This document shows positions 26,205 through 34,749 of a DNA stretch of 64,000 nt, piece after piece. Positions within the stretch are counted from its first letter, which is position 1, and every line of letters begins with the position of its first letter. The notes under the pieces were generated by a model. It searched no databases. It was not told where the DNA came from and saw nothing but the letters and a program-made list of their open reading frames with translations. The position numbers were made by a program, and so were the translations under genes. The stretch spans positions 434,001 through 498,000 of the forward strand of contig CAVQPS010000008.1 in the NCBI GenBank assembly GCA_963714795.1, given 5' to 3'. The DNA comes from DATIXJ01 sp963714795. Lineage in GTDB: Bacteria; Bacteroidota; Ignavibacteria; UBA10030; SZUA-254.

Positions 26205-27272
26205 TTATTTTGTTGACGATAATCGGGTTTCGAGCGATTGAATTTTGTCCTGCAGCGTCTGAATTTTTTCGAATAATTCCGGAAGCTGCAGCAGCAGTGC
26301 CTCAATTTTCCATGTCGTTCGGATTTCCCGTGCCGGATAGCCCATATATGTTTTTCCCGGTTCGGTTATCGATTTGGGAACGCCGGATTGTGCACCGATC
26401 GTCGTATGATCGGCAATGTGAATATGTCCGGTGAGCCCGACCTGACCGCCGAATTGACAATACTGACCGACTTTCGTACTTCCGGAAATTCCCGTTTGTG
26501 CGGCGATTGCCGTGTGTTCGCCGATAACGACATTGTGAGCAATGTGGATGAGATTATCGAGTTTTGCTCCGCGTTTGACGGATGTTGCGCCGATGGTCGC
26601 CCGGTCGATCGTACAGTTAGCGCCAATTTCAACATCATCTTCGATGACGACGATTCCGCGCTGCGGAATTTTTTCATACGATCCGTTTTCATTTTTATTG
26701 AAACCGAATCCGTCACTGCCGATGACCGCTCCGGAGTGAATGATGGCGTTGTTCCCGATCGTACATTGCTCTCGCACTGTCACGTTGGCGTACAGCATGC
26801 ATCCGTTTCCAATCTGAACATCATCGCTGATCACGGTTCCGGCATGAAGCGTCGTATGTTCTCCGATGCGGCATCGGTTGCCGATAACCACCAGAGGACC
26901 GATTGCCGCTGTTGGATGGATCGTGGAAGAAGGCGAGACGATTGCGCTTGGATGAATACCGGTGGTCATCGGTGAAACGGGGGGGTGAAACAGATCGATC
27001 AGAGTAATGAACGCATGGTACGGATCGCCGACACGCACGACGGCTATGGGCGTTTGGCGATGTGTCAGTTCTTCAAATTCTGCATCGTGTGCCACCAACA
27101 CTGCCGAAGCATTAGTCGTTGCCAGGTATTTTTTGTATTTTGGATTTGCAAGAAAGGTAATGTCTCCATCACCGGCATCTTCAATTTTTGCGACGTGCCT
27201 GATTTCGATGTCGCGGCTGCCGGCGATTTCCCCTTTTACAATTTCAGCGATTTCGGATAACCGCATTCTCAC
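26205..27272 (-). CDS. lpxD: UDP-3-O-acylglucosamine N-acyltransferase
   Basis: 355 residues. Third step of lipid A synthesis. An N-terminal uridine-binding domain (MRLSEIAEIVKGEI..DITFLANPKY) is followed by a hexapeptide-repeat helix with GSDGFGF and the catalytic His in NLIHIAHNVVIG, then MGYPAREIRTTWK and a C-terminal helix ending in a coiled coil. Overlaps the end-to-start junction with the upstream Skp gene by 4 bases (start 27272, Skp stop 27269). Confidence 0.96.
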   Translation of the reverse strand: MRMRLSEIAEIVKGEIAGSRDIEIRHVAKIEDAGDGDITFLANPKYKKYLATTNASAVLVAHDAEFEELTHRQTPIAVVRVGDPYHAFITLIDLFHPPVSPMTTGIHPSAIVSPSSTIHPTAAIGPLVVIGNRCRIGEHTTLHAGTVISDDVQIGNGCMLYANVTVREQCTIGNNAIIHSGAVIGSDGFGFNKNENGSYEKIPQRGIVVIEDDVEIGANCTIDRATIGATSVKRGAKLDNLIHIAHNVVIGEHTAIAAQTGISGSTKVGQYCQFGGQVGLTGHIHIADHTTIGAQSGVPKSITEPGKTYMGYPAREIRTTWKIEALLLQLPELFEKIQTLQDKIQSLETRLSSTK

Positions 27273-27799
27273 TTATTGAAAGTTGTCAGTCGTTCAAAGA
27301 CTTTCATGGTAAGGTCGTACTTATCGTTCGTGTACATCAACAGGACATCACCGCTTTTATCGAAAATATAATCATAGTTGTCTTCTTTGGCGATATCTTC
27401 AATGACTTTGAAAATTTTATTCTGAACCGGCTTCATGAGATCGTTTTGTTTCGAGAACAGTTCGCCGTTCTGTCCGAATTTTTTATTGCGGTAGTCGGCG
27501 ATCTTTTTGTCGAGGTCCTGCAATTCTTTTTCCGATTGTGCCCGGAGCTGGTCGGTCAGAATGAGTTTTTTCTTGTCATACTCTTCATATTTTTTTTGCC
27601 AGTCGTTCTGCATTTTTGCCAGCTCGCTTTGCCATTCGGCAACGATATTGTCGATTTGTTTTTGAGCATCCTGAGCTTCCGGTAATTTATCCATGATTGC
27701 CTGGGAATTGACCCAACCGATTTTGGCCTGAGCATGGCTCAGAGAAAAAGAGCAAACGATACATACCAATATGATGCTGATCTTCAAAAGAGTTCGCAT
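27269..27799 (-). CDS. OmpH/Skp-like periplasmic chaperone (second copy)
   Basis: 176 residues with a signal peptide and the Skp/OmpH form: IGWVNSQAIMDKLPEAQDAQKQID, a long charged coiled coil (about 45-115), then a return segment AKEDNYDYIFDKSGDVLLMY. Skp trimers hold unfolded outer-membrane proteins in the periplasm. It is clearly a paralogue of the gene 15 bases upstream. Position between bamA and lpxD is the classic one. Confidence 0.92.
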   Translation of the reverse strand: MRTLLKISIILVCIVCSFSLSHAQAKIGWVNSQAIMDKLPEAQDAQKQIDNIVAEWQSELAKMQNDWQKKYEEYDKKKLILTDQLRAQSEKELQDLDKKIADYRNKKFGQNGELFSKQNDLMKPVQNKIFKVIEDIAKEDNYDYIFDKSGDVLLMYTNDKYDLTMKVFERLTTFNK

Positions 27800-27814
27800 A
27801 GTGTACCTCGAAAG

Positions 27815-28360
27815 TTAGTGAGATGTCTCGCCCCGTTTTAATCGATCGATGACTAAATTTGTATAATCGGATTTTGGTTCGCCGTACAACAATACCATAA
27901 TTTGTTCGTTCCGGTCGAACATAAATTGAATCTTTTCTTTCTTGGAAAGTTCTTCGATGATCTTCATGACTTTTTGCTTGATCGGGCGGAGGAGCGAATC
28001 CGTTGCTACGGCAAGTTGTCCGTCATTCCCGAATTTTTCTTTCTGGAATGCTATTACGCGTTGTTGCTGATCCTGGAGATCGGCTTGCCGGCTTTTCTTC
28101 TCGTCATCTTTCAGCAACGGTTCTTTTTTCTGATATTCTTCATATTGTGTTTGAAAATCTTTCGTCATCTTTTGAAGTTCCTCTTGCCATCTCTTTCCCA
28201 TTTCATCCAGTTTTTTATTTGCTTCCTGTGCTTCGGGGTATTCCGCGAGGATTTTTGCGGAATTGACGAACCCGATTTTGGGATTTTGCGCCAGTGCCGG
28301 CGCAATGAAACAGAGTGCGATAACAAACAGAGTTGCTGTCCGAACGATACGATGTGTCAC
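27815..28360 (-). CDS. OmpH/Skp-like periplasmic chaperone (first copy)
   Basis: 181 residues, signal peptide cleaved probably after APALA, then IGFVNSAKILAEYPEAQEANKKLD, a charged coiled coil and KEKIQFMFDRNEQIMVLLY. Same architecture as the next gene; the two have diverged in sequence, suggesting separate clients or mixed trimers (inference). Follows bamA by 37 bases. Confidence 0.92.
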   Translation of the reverse strand: MTHRIVRTATLFVIALCFIAPALAQNPKIGFVNSAKILAEYPEAQEANKKLDEMGKRWQEELQKMTKDFQTQYEEYQKKEPLLKDDEKKSRQADLQDQQQRVIAFQKEKFGNDGQLAVATDSLLRPIKQKVMKIIEELSKKEKIQFMFDRNEQIMVLLYGEPKSDYTNLVIDRLKRGETSH

Positions 28361-28397
28361 GATTTCCCCTTAGATTGTGAAAAGTGAATGATTGTCT

Positions 28398-30803
28398 TTA
28401 AAACCCACGACCGAATTGAAAATGAAAATGCCAGCCATCCGGTAGGCCGTCTTTCGGATAAACATCATCCGCGCCATAACCATAATCGAAACCGATCATT
28501 CCGATCGGCTGGATCTGGAGCCGGGCGCCGAATCCGTACGAGCGTTTCAAATCGAGAAAATTTGCATGTTGAAAATCGGAATAGATATTCCCGCCTTCGG
28601 CAAATGTTAAAATATAGATCGGGATCGGATTTAACGTTACGGCAAGCCGGAGTTCTGCAGTATGCTTGTTGAGAACGAGACCGCCGAGCGATTGTCCGGC
28701 ATTATCGATGGGTCCGACCATACGATCTTCATAACCGCGAAGCGGCGTCGTGTTTGCATAACCGATTCCCGTACCGCCCATGAAGAAATATTCAAGGAAC
28801 GGGATCTTCGGATCGCTACCGATGCCGTCGACATATCCTAATGATGACGAGATTGCCAGTACCAGACGTCCGCTGGTGGAAAGCGGTGTGTACCAATCCG
28901 CATTGAATAACCATTTGTCGTAATTGACGTTGCCGAGATGAAGCGGTCCGCCGGAGAGTTCTACGGTAAAAGCGATACTCGATCCGGTGGTCGGGAAAAT
29001 CGGACTGTCGGTGCTGTTGCGCGAGATAGTTTGTGCAATGCTGACCTGTGTCGAAAGCCCGAGGTCATACAATTGTATTCCGCCGTTATCGATGACATCG
29101 TTGCGTTGAATGCGTAACGTCCAATCGGCACGAAAATAATTATCGGGCCAATTCAACCGTTTTCCGATCCGTGCCGAAACTCCCGTCTGCTCATAATCTG
29201 CAATGTACACCTGCCGTGTATCGAATAAACTGATTCCTAACGTTGTCGGTCGGCCGTACAACCACGGTTCCGTGAACGAAAGGGAAAACGTCCGGTAAAC
29301 GGTCGTTGCACCGAACTGCCAGTCGAAACTGAGGATTTGTCCGGCGCCGCCTTCCAGGGGGTCTGCTAACGAAAAATTATTGATGGAAAATCCGAGGGAG
29401 CCGGTCACACCGAACGCCCCGCTGTAACCGACGGATGCGTTGACATTGTCGCTCGATTTTTCTTCAACTTCATAAACGAGGTCGACCGTTTCGTCGTCGA
29501 CAAGGCGTGTATCCGGTTTCAATTTTTCCGGGTTGAAATAATTAAGCTGTGATAATTGCCGGAGACTGCGGTAAATATTTGACCGGCTGAAAAAATCGCC
29601 GGGGCGGGTAAACAATTCACGGCGGATCACGTTGTCGTGCGTTTTCGTGTTGCCGCGAATGTCGACATGGCCGACACGGAATTGATTGCGTTCATACACA
29701 TGAATGGCAATATCGAGACTATCCGTTCCCACCCGCTGCATACTCGGGTCGATGTTGAATTTAAGATATCCATTATCAAGATAGAGCGATGCCACATCGT
29801 TTTGTTCCTGGTTGCCCCGCAAATTTTCCTCAAAGCGGTCTTCATCATATATCATACCGGGGGAAAATTGGAGCCGCTGGTTCAGTAAGTCCGCCGTATA
29901 AACCGTGTTGCCTTCCCATGTGATGTTGCGGATTTTATACTGGGCGCCTTCATGTACGGCAATCAAAACCGAAATATGTTTTTTATCGGGACTATACCAC
30001 GTGGAATCGGAGAGAACTTCCGCGTCGATGTAGCCGTTTTTTTTGAAAAATTTAATCAGCTTCGTTTTGTCGTCCTGAAACTTCTTTTTTTCAAATTTCG
30101 GATGCGAAAAGATTTGCCACCAGCTTTTTTCATGCGTATCGTCCAGCTGTCCTTTCAAATCGTCTTCCGAAAAAGCGATATTGCCGGTAAAATGGACACG
30201 ATCGATGGTAACGCTCGGACCTTCATCGATATTGAGAGTAACGACCAACTTGCCGGTGGAATCGACCGTGGAGGTATCGGTTTTTATTTCGGAAAGCAAA
30301 TGTCCTTCTTCTTCGTATAAGGCCTTGACATTCGTGATGATCTTATTAATGTCTTCCGGTGTAATAATCTGACCTTTGACGGTAGTGACTTTTTTCAGAA
30401 TATCATCTTTACTGACGTCGTTTGCACCGTTCACTTCGACATGATCCAAACGAGGATATTCTTTCACTTTAATGGAAAGGTATATGTCGCGGTTGATTTT
30501 ATTATCGACGAGGATTTGAATGTCGGAAAATATTTTGAGAGCCCAAAGGCGGGCAATAGCTCCCCGCGTTTGGTCGCCGGGTATAGTAATCTCATCGCCG
30601 ACACGTAATCCTGAATTGGCGATGATAGCACTGCTTTCGGTTCCGGTCCGTCCGTTATTTCCTTCGACCGATATTCCCGCGATACGATATGTTTCCGTGT
30701 TGGGACGTTCCTGTGAAAAAACTAAACGGGGGCAGACAAGGAGAATGCCCAACAGCAAAAGCATTATAAATCGATGATGCAAAATATTATAGTCCTGCAA
30801 CAT
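28398..30803 (-). CDS. bamA: Outer-membrane barrel assembly factor BamA
   Basis: 801 residues from the ATG at 30803. Signal peptide (LLLLGILLVCPRLVFSQ), five POTRA domains (about 45-415; starts recognisable by IAGISVEGN, LDHVEVNGAND, IDRVHFTGN, IRNITWEGN, VGHVDIRGN), then the Omp85 barrel with MGGTGIGYAN..LRGYEDR and a terminal aromatic FGRGF. It inserts beta barrels into the outer membrane. This start overlaps the end of uppS by 17 bases; ATG at 30764 is an alternative and no ribosome site decides between them. Confidence 0.95.
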   Translation of the reverse strand: MLQDYNILHHRFIMLLLLGILLVCPRLVFSQERPNTETYRIAGISVEGNNGRTGTESSAIIANSGLRVGDEITIPGDQTRGAIARLWALKIFSDIQILVDNKINRDIYLSIKVKEYPRLDHVEVNGANDVSKDDILKKVTTVKGQIITPEDINKIITNVKALYEEEGHLLSEIKTDTSTVDSTGKLVVTLNIDEGPSVTIDRVHFTGNIAFSEDDLKGQLDDTHEKSWWQIFSHPKFEKKKFQDDKTKLIKFFKKNGYIDAEVLSDSTWYSPDKKHISVLIAVHEGAQYKIRNITWEGNTVYTADLLNQRLQFSPGMIYDEDRFEENLRGNQEQNDVASLYLDNGYLKFNIDPSMQRVGTDSLDIAIHVYERNQFRVGHVDIRGNTKTHDNVIRRELFTRPGDFFSRSNIYRSLRQLSQLNYFNPEKLKPDTRLVDDETVDLVYEVEEKSSDNVNASVGYSGAFGVTGSLGFSINNFSLADPLEGGAGQILSFDWQFGATTVYRTFSLSFTEPWLYGRPTTLGISLFDTRQVYIADYEQTGVSARIGKRLNWPDNYFRADWTLRIQRNDVIDNGGIQLYDLGLSTQVSIAQTISRNSTDSPIFPTTGSSIAFTVELSGGPLHLGNVNYDKWLFNADWYTPLSTSGRLVLAISSSLGYVDGIGSDPKIPFLEYFFMGGTGIGYANTTPLRGYEDRMVGPIDNAGQSLGGLVLNKHTAELRLAVTLNPIPIYILTFAEGGNIYSDFQHANFLDLKRSYGFGARLQIQPIGMIGFDYGYGADDVYPKDGLPDGWHFHFQFGRGF

Positions 30804-31617
30804 GTTTAAAGAGGCGCCGTGCGTATCCCGTTTTTGATTTGGGCGAAGCGACCTGTTCGCTGACCAAGCCAAACCGTCGCTCACGTTGTTGGTACTCGGC
30901 GATTGCGTTATATAAATCCTTTCGGCGAAAATCCGGCCAGCATGCCGTACTGATATAAATTTCTGAATACGCCAACTGCCAGAGTAAAAAATTACTGATA
31001 CGGAATTCTCCGCTGGTCCGAATAAGAAGATCGGGGTCTGGAACGTCGACAGTTGAAAGATACCGGGCTATGGTTTTGTCGTCGATCTCTGACGGTTGTA
31101 GTTTTTTATATTGAACATCGAGAGCAATTTGCTGGGTGGCTTTCGTAATATCCCACCGTCCGCTGTAACTGAGGGCGAGGAATAATTTCAAACCGGTATT
31201 GTGTTTTGTTTTTTCAATTGCATCGGACAATTCGTCCTGCACTTCTTGCGGCAGAGAAGTTGTCTCGCCGATGGTATGAACACGGACATTGTTCTCGTAT
31301 AATTTGTCCGTTTCATCGCGCAGGGCATGCATCAGCAAACGCATGAGGAGCGATACTTCATCTTTCGGGCGTTTCCAGTTTTCGGTGGAAAATGCGTACA
31401 AGGTTAAATATTGAACACCGAGTTGGCCGCTTGCCTCGACTATTTCCCGAACAGACTCGACACCTTCCGTGTGGCCTGCAATGCGCGGTAATCCCCGTTT
31501 TTTTGCCCAGCGCCCGTTGCCGTCCATAATAACGGCGATGTGTGAGGGAATGTCGCCGTTGCGCTTTAGTTCCAGCTGAATTTTCTTATCCTCACCCTGA
31601 GCATTACGTGAGATCAC
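30787..31617 (-). CDS. uppS: Undecaprenyl diphosphate synthase
   Basis: 276 residues, cis-prenyltransferase making the C55 lipid carrier for peptidoglycan and LPS. Key blocks: HIAVIMDGNGRWAKKRGLPR (catalytic Asp), GHTEGVESVREIVE, LTLYAFSTENWKRP, LALSYSGRWDI and LLIRTSGEFRISNFLLWQLAYSEIY. It begins the envelope operon, 49 bases after its promoter's -10. The first about 20 residues precede the usual family start and may be shorter in vivo. Confidence 0.96.
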   Translation of the reverse strand: MISRNAQGEDKKIQLELKRNGDIPSHIAVIMDGNGRWAKKRGLPRIAGHTEGVESVREIVEASGQLGVQYLTLYAFSTENWKRPKDEVSLLMRLLMHALRDETDKLYENNVRVHTIGETTSLPQEVQDELSDAIEKTKHNTGLKLFLALSYSGRWDITKATQQIALDVQYKKLQPSEIDDKTIARYLSTVDVPDPDLLIRTSGEFRISNFLLWQLAYSEIYISTACWPDFRRKDLYNAIAEYQQRERRFGLVSEQVASPKSKTGYARRLFKHVAGL

Positions 31618-31665
31618 TCTGACAAGCCCTTTTCTTTCGGCGGAAAATCTTATGAATTGTTATCA

Positions 31666-31694
31666 AAGTTACGTGATTTTGAGACGAAAGTCAA
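31666..31694 (-). promoter_or_regulatory. Promoter of the uppS-bamA-lpx operon
   Basis: Minus strand TTGACT (31694-31689), 17 bases, TAACTT (31671-31666), 49 bases before the uppS start. The -10 overlaps a copy of the recurrent word AGTTACGTGA (31667-31676). The string TAACTTTG also resembles the Bacteroidota -7 element. Confidence 0.5.
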
Positions 31695-31771
31695 GGAAAC
31701 GGACACCAATCCTTTCTCTCTTTCTTATAAACGTTGAAAACGGAACTTTCATTCCATTTTCCGGTGAACGT

Positions 31772-31800
31772 TTGATTTTCCGTAAGGAAAAAGATATATT
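31772..31800 (+). promoter_or_regulatory. Promoter of ybaB-recR
   Basis: TTGATT (31772-31777), 17 bases, TATATT (31795-31800); the ybaB ATG follows at 31848 with AGAGGA just before it. Confidence 0.6.
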
Positions 31801-31847
31801 GATTCATCACAATAAAAAAATTCCGTTAACGTTCCTCAGAGGAAATT

Positions 31848-32189
31848 ATGAAAATGGGCATGCCGAATATGCAGGGAATGATGAAACAGGTTCAAAAAAT
31901 GCAGGAAAAAATGGCTCAGGTGCAGGCCGAACTCGAACAAAAGACGGTCACGGCCGAGTCCGGTGGAGGTATGGTAAAAGCTACTGCGAGCGGTAAACAA
32001 CAGCTAACGAAAATTCAGATTGAAAAGGAAGTTATCAACCCGAACGATGGCGAAATGCTGGAAGATCTTATCGTCGCCGCCGTGAACAAAGCCCTTGAAG
32101 AATCGCAAAAGATGGCACAAGAAGAAATGAGTAAGGCAACTGCCGGACTCATGCCGAATATTCCCGGATTGAACATCCCCGGTTTTTAA
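31848..32189 (+). CDS. ybaB: YbaB/EbfC nucleoid-associated protein
   Basis: 113 residues. Met/Gln-rich start MPNMQGMMKQVQKMQEKMAQVQAELEQ, then VTAESGGGMVKATASGKQQLTKIQI and the helix NPNDGEMLEDLIVAAVNKAL, the standard YbaB layout, ending in a Gly/Pro-rich tail GLMPNIPGLNIPGF. It binds DNA as a dimer. Pairing with recR immediately downstream is widespread in bacteria. A good ribosome site supports ATG 31848 over inner Met codons. Confidence 0.95.
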   Translation: MKMGMPNMQGMMKQVQKMQEKMAQVQAELEQKTVTAESGGGMVKATASGKQQLTKIQIEKEVINPNDGEMLEDLIVAAVNKALEESQKMAQEEMSKATAGLMPNIPGLNIPGF

Positions 32190-32232
32190 TCAATATACAT
32201 ATCCTGAACGGATCGACTACTGAAATTATCCC

Positions 32233-32829
32233 GTGCTGCATATTTCTGATTCACTGAACCAGCTGATCGAAGAACTTTCGCAACTTCCCGGTATCGGAAG
32301 GAAATCGGCGCAGCGGCTTGCCTTATATATCCTCAAACTTCCGAAAGAAGAAGTCGGCAATATCGCGCAGGCATTGGTGAACATCAAAGAAAAGATGCGC
32401 TATTGTTCATCGTGCTGGAATTTTACCGAGTCCGATCCGTGTGCCCTCTGCGAAAATCCGAGACGGAGCCGGCAAACAATTTGTGTCGTTGAAGAACCGA
32501 ACGACGTTATTGCCATCGAGAAAACAAACGAGTATCGCGGTGTGTATCACGTCCTGGGCGGTTCGCTTTCCCCGCTGGAGGGAATCGGTCCGGATGATTT
32601 AAAAGTAAAAGAACTACTTACACGAATCACGCCGTCGACGGAAGAAATAATCCTTGCGTTGAACCCCGATATTGAAGGTGAGGCGACGACCATTTATCTC
32701 ACGCGTTTGTTGAAACCTCTCGGTGTGAAGATAACTCGCCTTGCCCGCGGCATTCCGATCGGCGGCGACCTGGAATTTTCCGACGAGGCGACATTAACGC
32801 GGGCACTGGAAGGAAGAGTTGCAGTGTGA
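32233..32829 (+). CDS. recR: Recombination mediator RecR
   Basis: 198 residues with a GTG start. Helix-hairpin-helix LSQLPGIGRKSAQRLALYIL, a C4 zinc finger CSSCWNFTESDPCALC, a Toprim domain with VVEEPNDVIAIE and LNPDIEGEATTIYL, and a closing LARGIPIGGDLEFSDEATL. Acts with RecO/RecF loading RecA at gaps. Its stop overlaps the next GTG (GTGA). Confidence 0.96.
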   Translation: MLHISDSLNQLIEELSQLPGIGRKSAQRLALYILKLPKEEVGNIAQALVNIKEKMRYCSSCWNFTESDPCALCENPRRSRQTICVVEEPNDVIAIEKTNEYRGVYHVLGGSLSPLEGIGPDDLKVKELLTRITPSTEEIILALNPDIEGEATTIYLTRLLKPLGVKITRLARGIPIGGDLEFSDEATLTRALEGRVAV

Positions 32830-33389
32830 CCCGGAAAGTCTTTTGTTTGATGGTGATCGTTTGTTGCGGAGGTTGTAATCTTTTCCAGACACGCGATCCG
32901 CAACCCCCGTCGCAGGCTTCTGTCGGCGTGATACCGCCGATTACGCCGGAGATTGTTTTGGCAAATCTCCAGCTATCGATTCAAAGTCATAATACGGATA
33001 ATTACATGCGCTGTTTTGTCGACACGACGATACCCGGTGCACCGGTTTTTACGTTTGTCCCATCGGCGGATTTCCAGGGCATCTTCAGGAACTGGCAACT
33101 GGAAGACGAGCGACGGTATTTTCAAAACCTCGGTGCTCCGACGTCCGGCAGTCCCTATTTGACAACCTCCAACGAAGAATATATCAATCAGGCTTCCACA
33201 ACGGCGGAATACACGGCGGATTATATTCTGTTCTATCCGCATCACCAGGCGGGCGTTCCGACCGAAGTGCGGGGATATATGCATTTATATTTACAAACGG
33301 ACGGTCAGCATGGCTGGTCGATTTATCGGTGGGAAGACACGCGTACCACAACCGATTCTACCTGGAGTTATTTGAAAGCGCATTTCTGA
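32826..33389 (+). CDS. Putative lipoprotein, NTF2-like (first of a pair)
   Basis: 187 residues. A short hydrophobic leader ends at CCGGC, a loose lipobox with candidate Cys17, so probably an anchored lipoprotein. The mature part has the alternating helix/strand pattern and the closing W.IYRWEDTR.. strand of NTF2/SnoaL-like folds, but no catalytic residues are recognised. GTG at 32826 overlaps recR's stop. The next gene has the same plan, so the two are probably an old duplication. Role unknown. Confidence 0.7.
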   Translation: MTRKVFCLMVIVCCGGCNLFQTRDPQPPSQASVGVIPPITPEIVLANLQLSIQSHNTDNYMRCFVDTTIPGAPVFTFVPSADFQGIFRNWQLEDERRYFQNLGAPTSGSPYLTTSNEEYINQASTTAEYTADYILFYPHHQAGVPTEVRGYMHLYLQTDGQHGWSIYRWEDTRTTTDSTWSYLKAHF

Positions 33390-33393
33390 TACC

Positions 33394-33900
33394 GTGAGAA
33401 CATTACCGATAATTATTCTGGCGGGGTATGTTCTGTTGAACCTGAGTTGTTTAAATCCGTTTGCCCCACATCTGGACACACAGTTATCGGAAAATACGTG
33501 CAGCGATCTTACACAAATCGATAATGTGTTTTGTACGTTTCGGAATGCATACGCGTTTAAAGACACGACATTGTATGGTTCGATTATCGCGCCCGATTTT
33601 ACGTTCAGTTACCGTGATTACGACAATGGTGTCGATGTTACATGGGGAAGAGATGATGAAATGCGCTCGACGTACGGTTTATTCCAGAGTGCACAATCAT
33701 TGACGTTGATTTGGAACAGCGAGATTTCGTCCGACAGCGGTGAAACTCAAAGGACTGTCATTCGCGGGTTCGATCTCACCGTGACATTTAATCCAACCGA
33801 TATCGAACATGTCGATGGCTATGCCGATATGACATTTGAACGTGCGACGTCGAGCGATCCGTGGAAAATTGCATATTGGCGCGATGAGTCTAATTTCTAA
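33394..33900 (+). CDS. Putative lipoprotein, NTF2-like (second of a pair)
   Basis: 168 residues, GTG start four bases after the first one's stop. Leader MRTLPIIILAGYVLLNLSC with candidate lipid-attachment Cys19. The mature domain (RNAYAFKDTTLYGSIIAPDFTFSY-like opening, IAYWRDESNF end) again suggests a cone-shaped NTF2-like fold. Proteins of this plan are common in Ignavibacteria but have no assigned function. pheA follows after three bases. Confidence 0.7.
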   Translation: MRTLPIIILAGYVLLNLSCLNPFAPHLDTQLSENTCSDLTQIDNVFCTFRNAYAFKDTTLYGSIIAPDFTFSYRDYDNGVDVTWGRDDEMRSTYGLFQSAQSLTLIWNSEISSDSGETQRTVIRGFDLTVTFNPTDIEHVDGYADMTFERATSSDPWKIAYWRDESNF

Positions 33901-33903
33901 GCT

Positions 33904-34749
33904 ATGAAAAATCACATCATTGCATTTCAGGGAGAGCATGGTGCTTTTAGCGAGCAGGCAGCGCATGCATATTGTCTGAAATCGACGAGAACCGTTCCCT
34001 GCAAAACGTTTCCCGATGTATTTCGTGCCGTGGAAAAAACATCGGTACGGTATGGAATTATACCGATTGAGAATTCTCTGTTCGGCAGCATTCATCAAAA
34101 TTATGATTTGTTGCAGAAGTTCAATTTGTTTATCGTCGGTGAGATTAAATTGAGAGTTGTGCACACGCTGCTTGTTCATCCAACGGTATCGATGAAACAC
34201 GTCCGTTTCATTTATTCTCACCCCCAAGCGCTGGGGCAGTGCGAGCGATTTCTCAGCCGATTAAAAAATATTGAGGTGGTTGCTGTCTATGATACCGCCG
34301 GTGCGGCAAAGATGATCAAAGAACAACATCGGACCGATGCCGCGGCGATTGCAAGCAGAGAAGCAGCGCACGTGTATGGATTGAAGATATTGTATTCCGG
34401 CATCGAAACCGATCATCAGAATTTTACACGATTTTTGGTTCTCGCAAAACACAAAGTCAGTGTGAAGCGGAATGCGAAAACCTCGATCATTTTTTCGTTG
34501 AAGAATATTCCCGGTTCGTTATACAAAGCCTTGAGCGTCTTCTCGCTACGGGACATCAATCTCTATAAGATCGAATCGCGTCCGTTGGTCGGGAAGCCGT
34601 GGGAATATCTTTTCTACCTTGATTTTGAGGGAAGTATTCTCGATGATTCGTGCCGGCGGGCCGTTGATCATCTCGAAGAAATAAGTACGTATGTCAAAAT
34701 TCTTGGTTCATATTCGGTAGGAAAAACAATTTTCAAGATGAGCATATGA
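33904..34749 (+). CDS. pheA: Prephenate dehydratase with ACT domain
   Basis: 281 residues. Converts prephenate to phenylpyruvate in phenylalanine synthesis. Catalytic part (1-185): FQGEHGAFSEQAA, GIIPIENSLFGSIHQNYDLL, IYSHPQALGQC and NFTRFLV with the conserved Thr-Arg-Phe. An ACT domain (about 198-275) with ESRPLVGKPWEYLFYLDF binds phenylalanine for feedback control, so it is a monofunctional, regulated PDT. Overlaps ftsX by 4 bases. Confidence 0.95.
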   Translation: MKNHIIAFQGEHGAFSEQAAHAYCLKSTRTVPCKTFPDVFRAVEKTSVRYGIIPIENSLFGSIHQNYDLLQKFNLFIVGEIKLRVVHTLLVHPTVSMKHVRFIYSHPQALGQCERFLSRLKNIEVVAVYDTAGAAKMIKEQHRTDAAAIASREAAHVYGLKILYSGIETDHQNFTRFLVLAKHKVSVKRNAKTSIIFSLKNIPGSLYKALSVFSLRDINLYKIESRPLVGKPWEYLFYLDFEGSILDDSCRRAVDHLEEISTYVKILGSYSVGKTIFKMSI

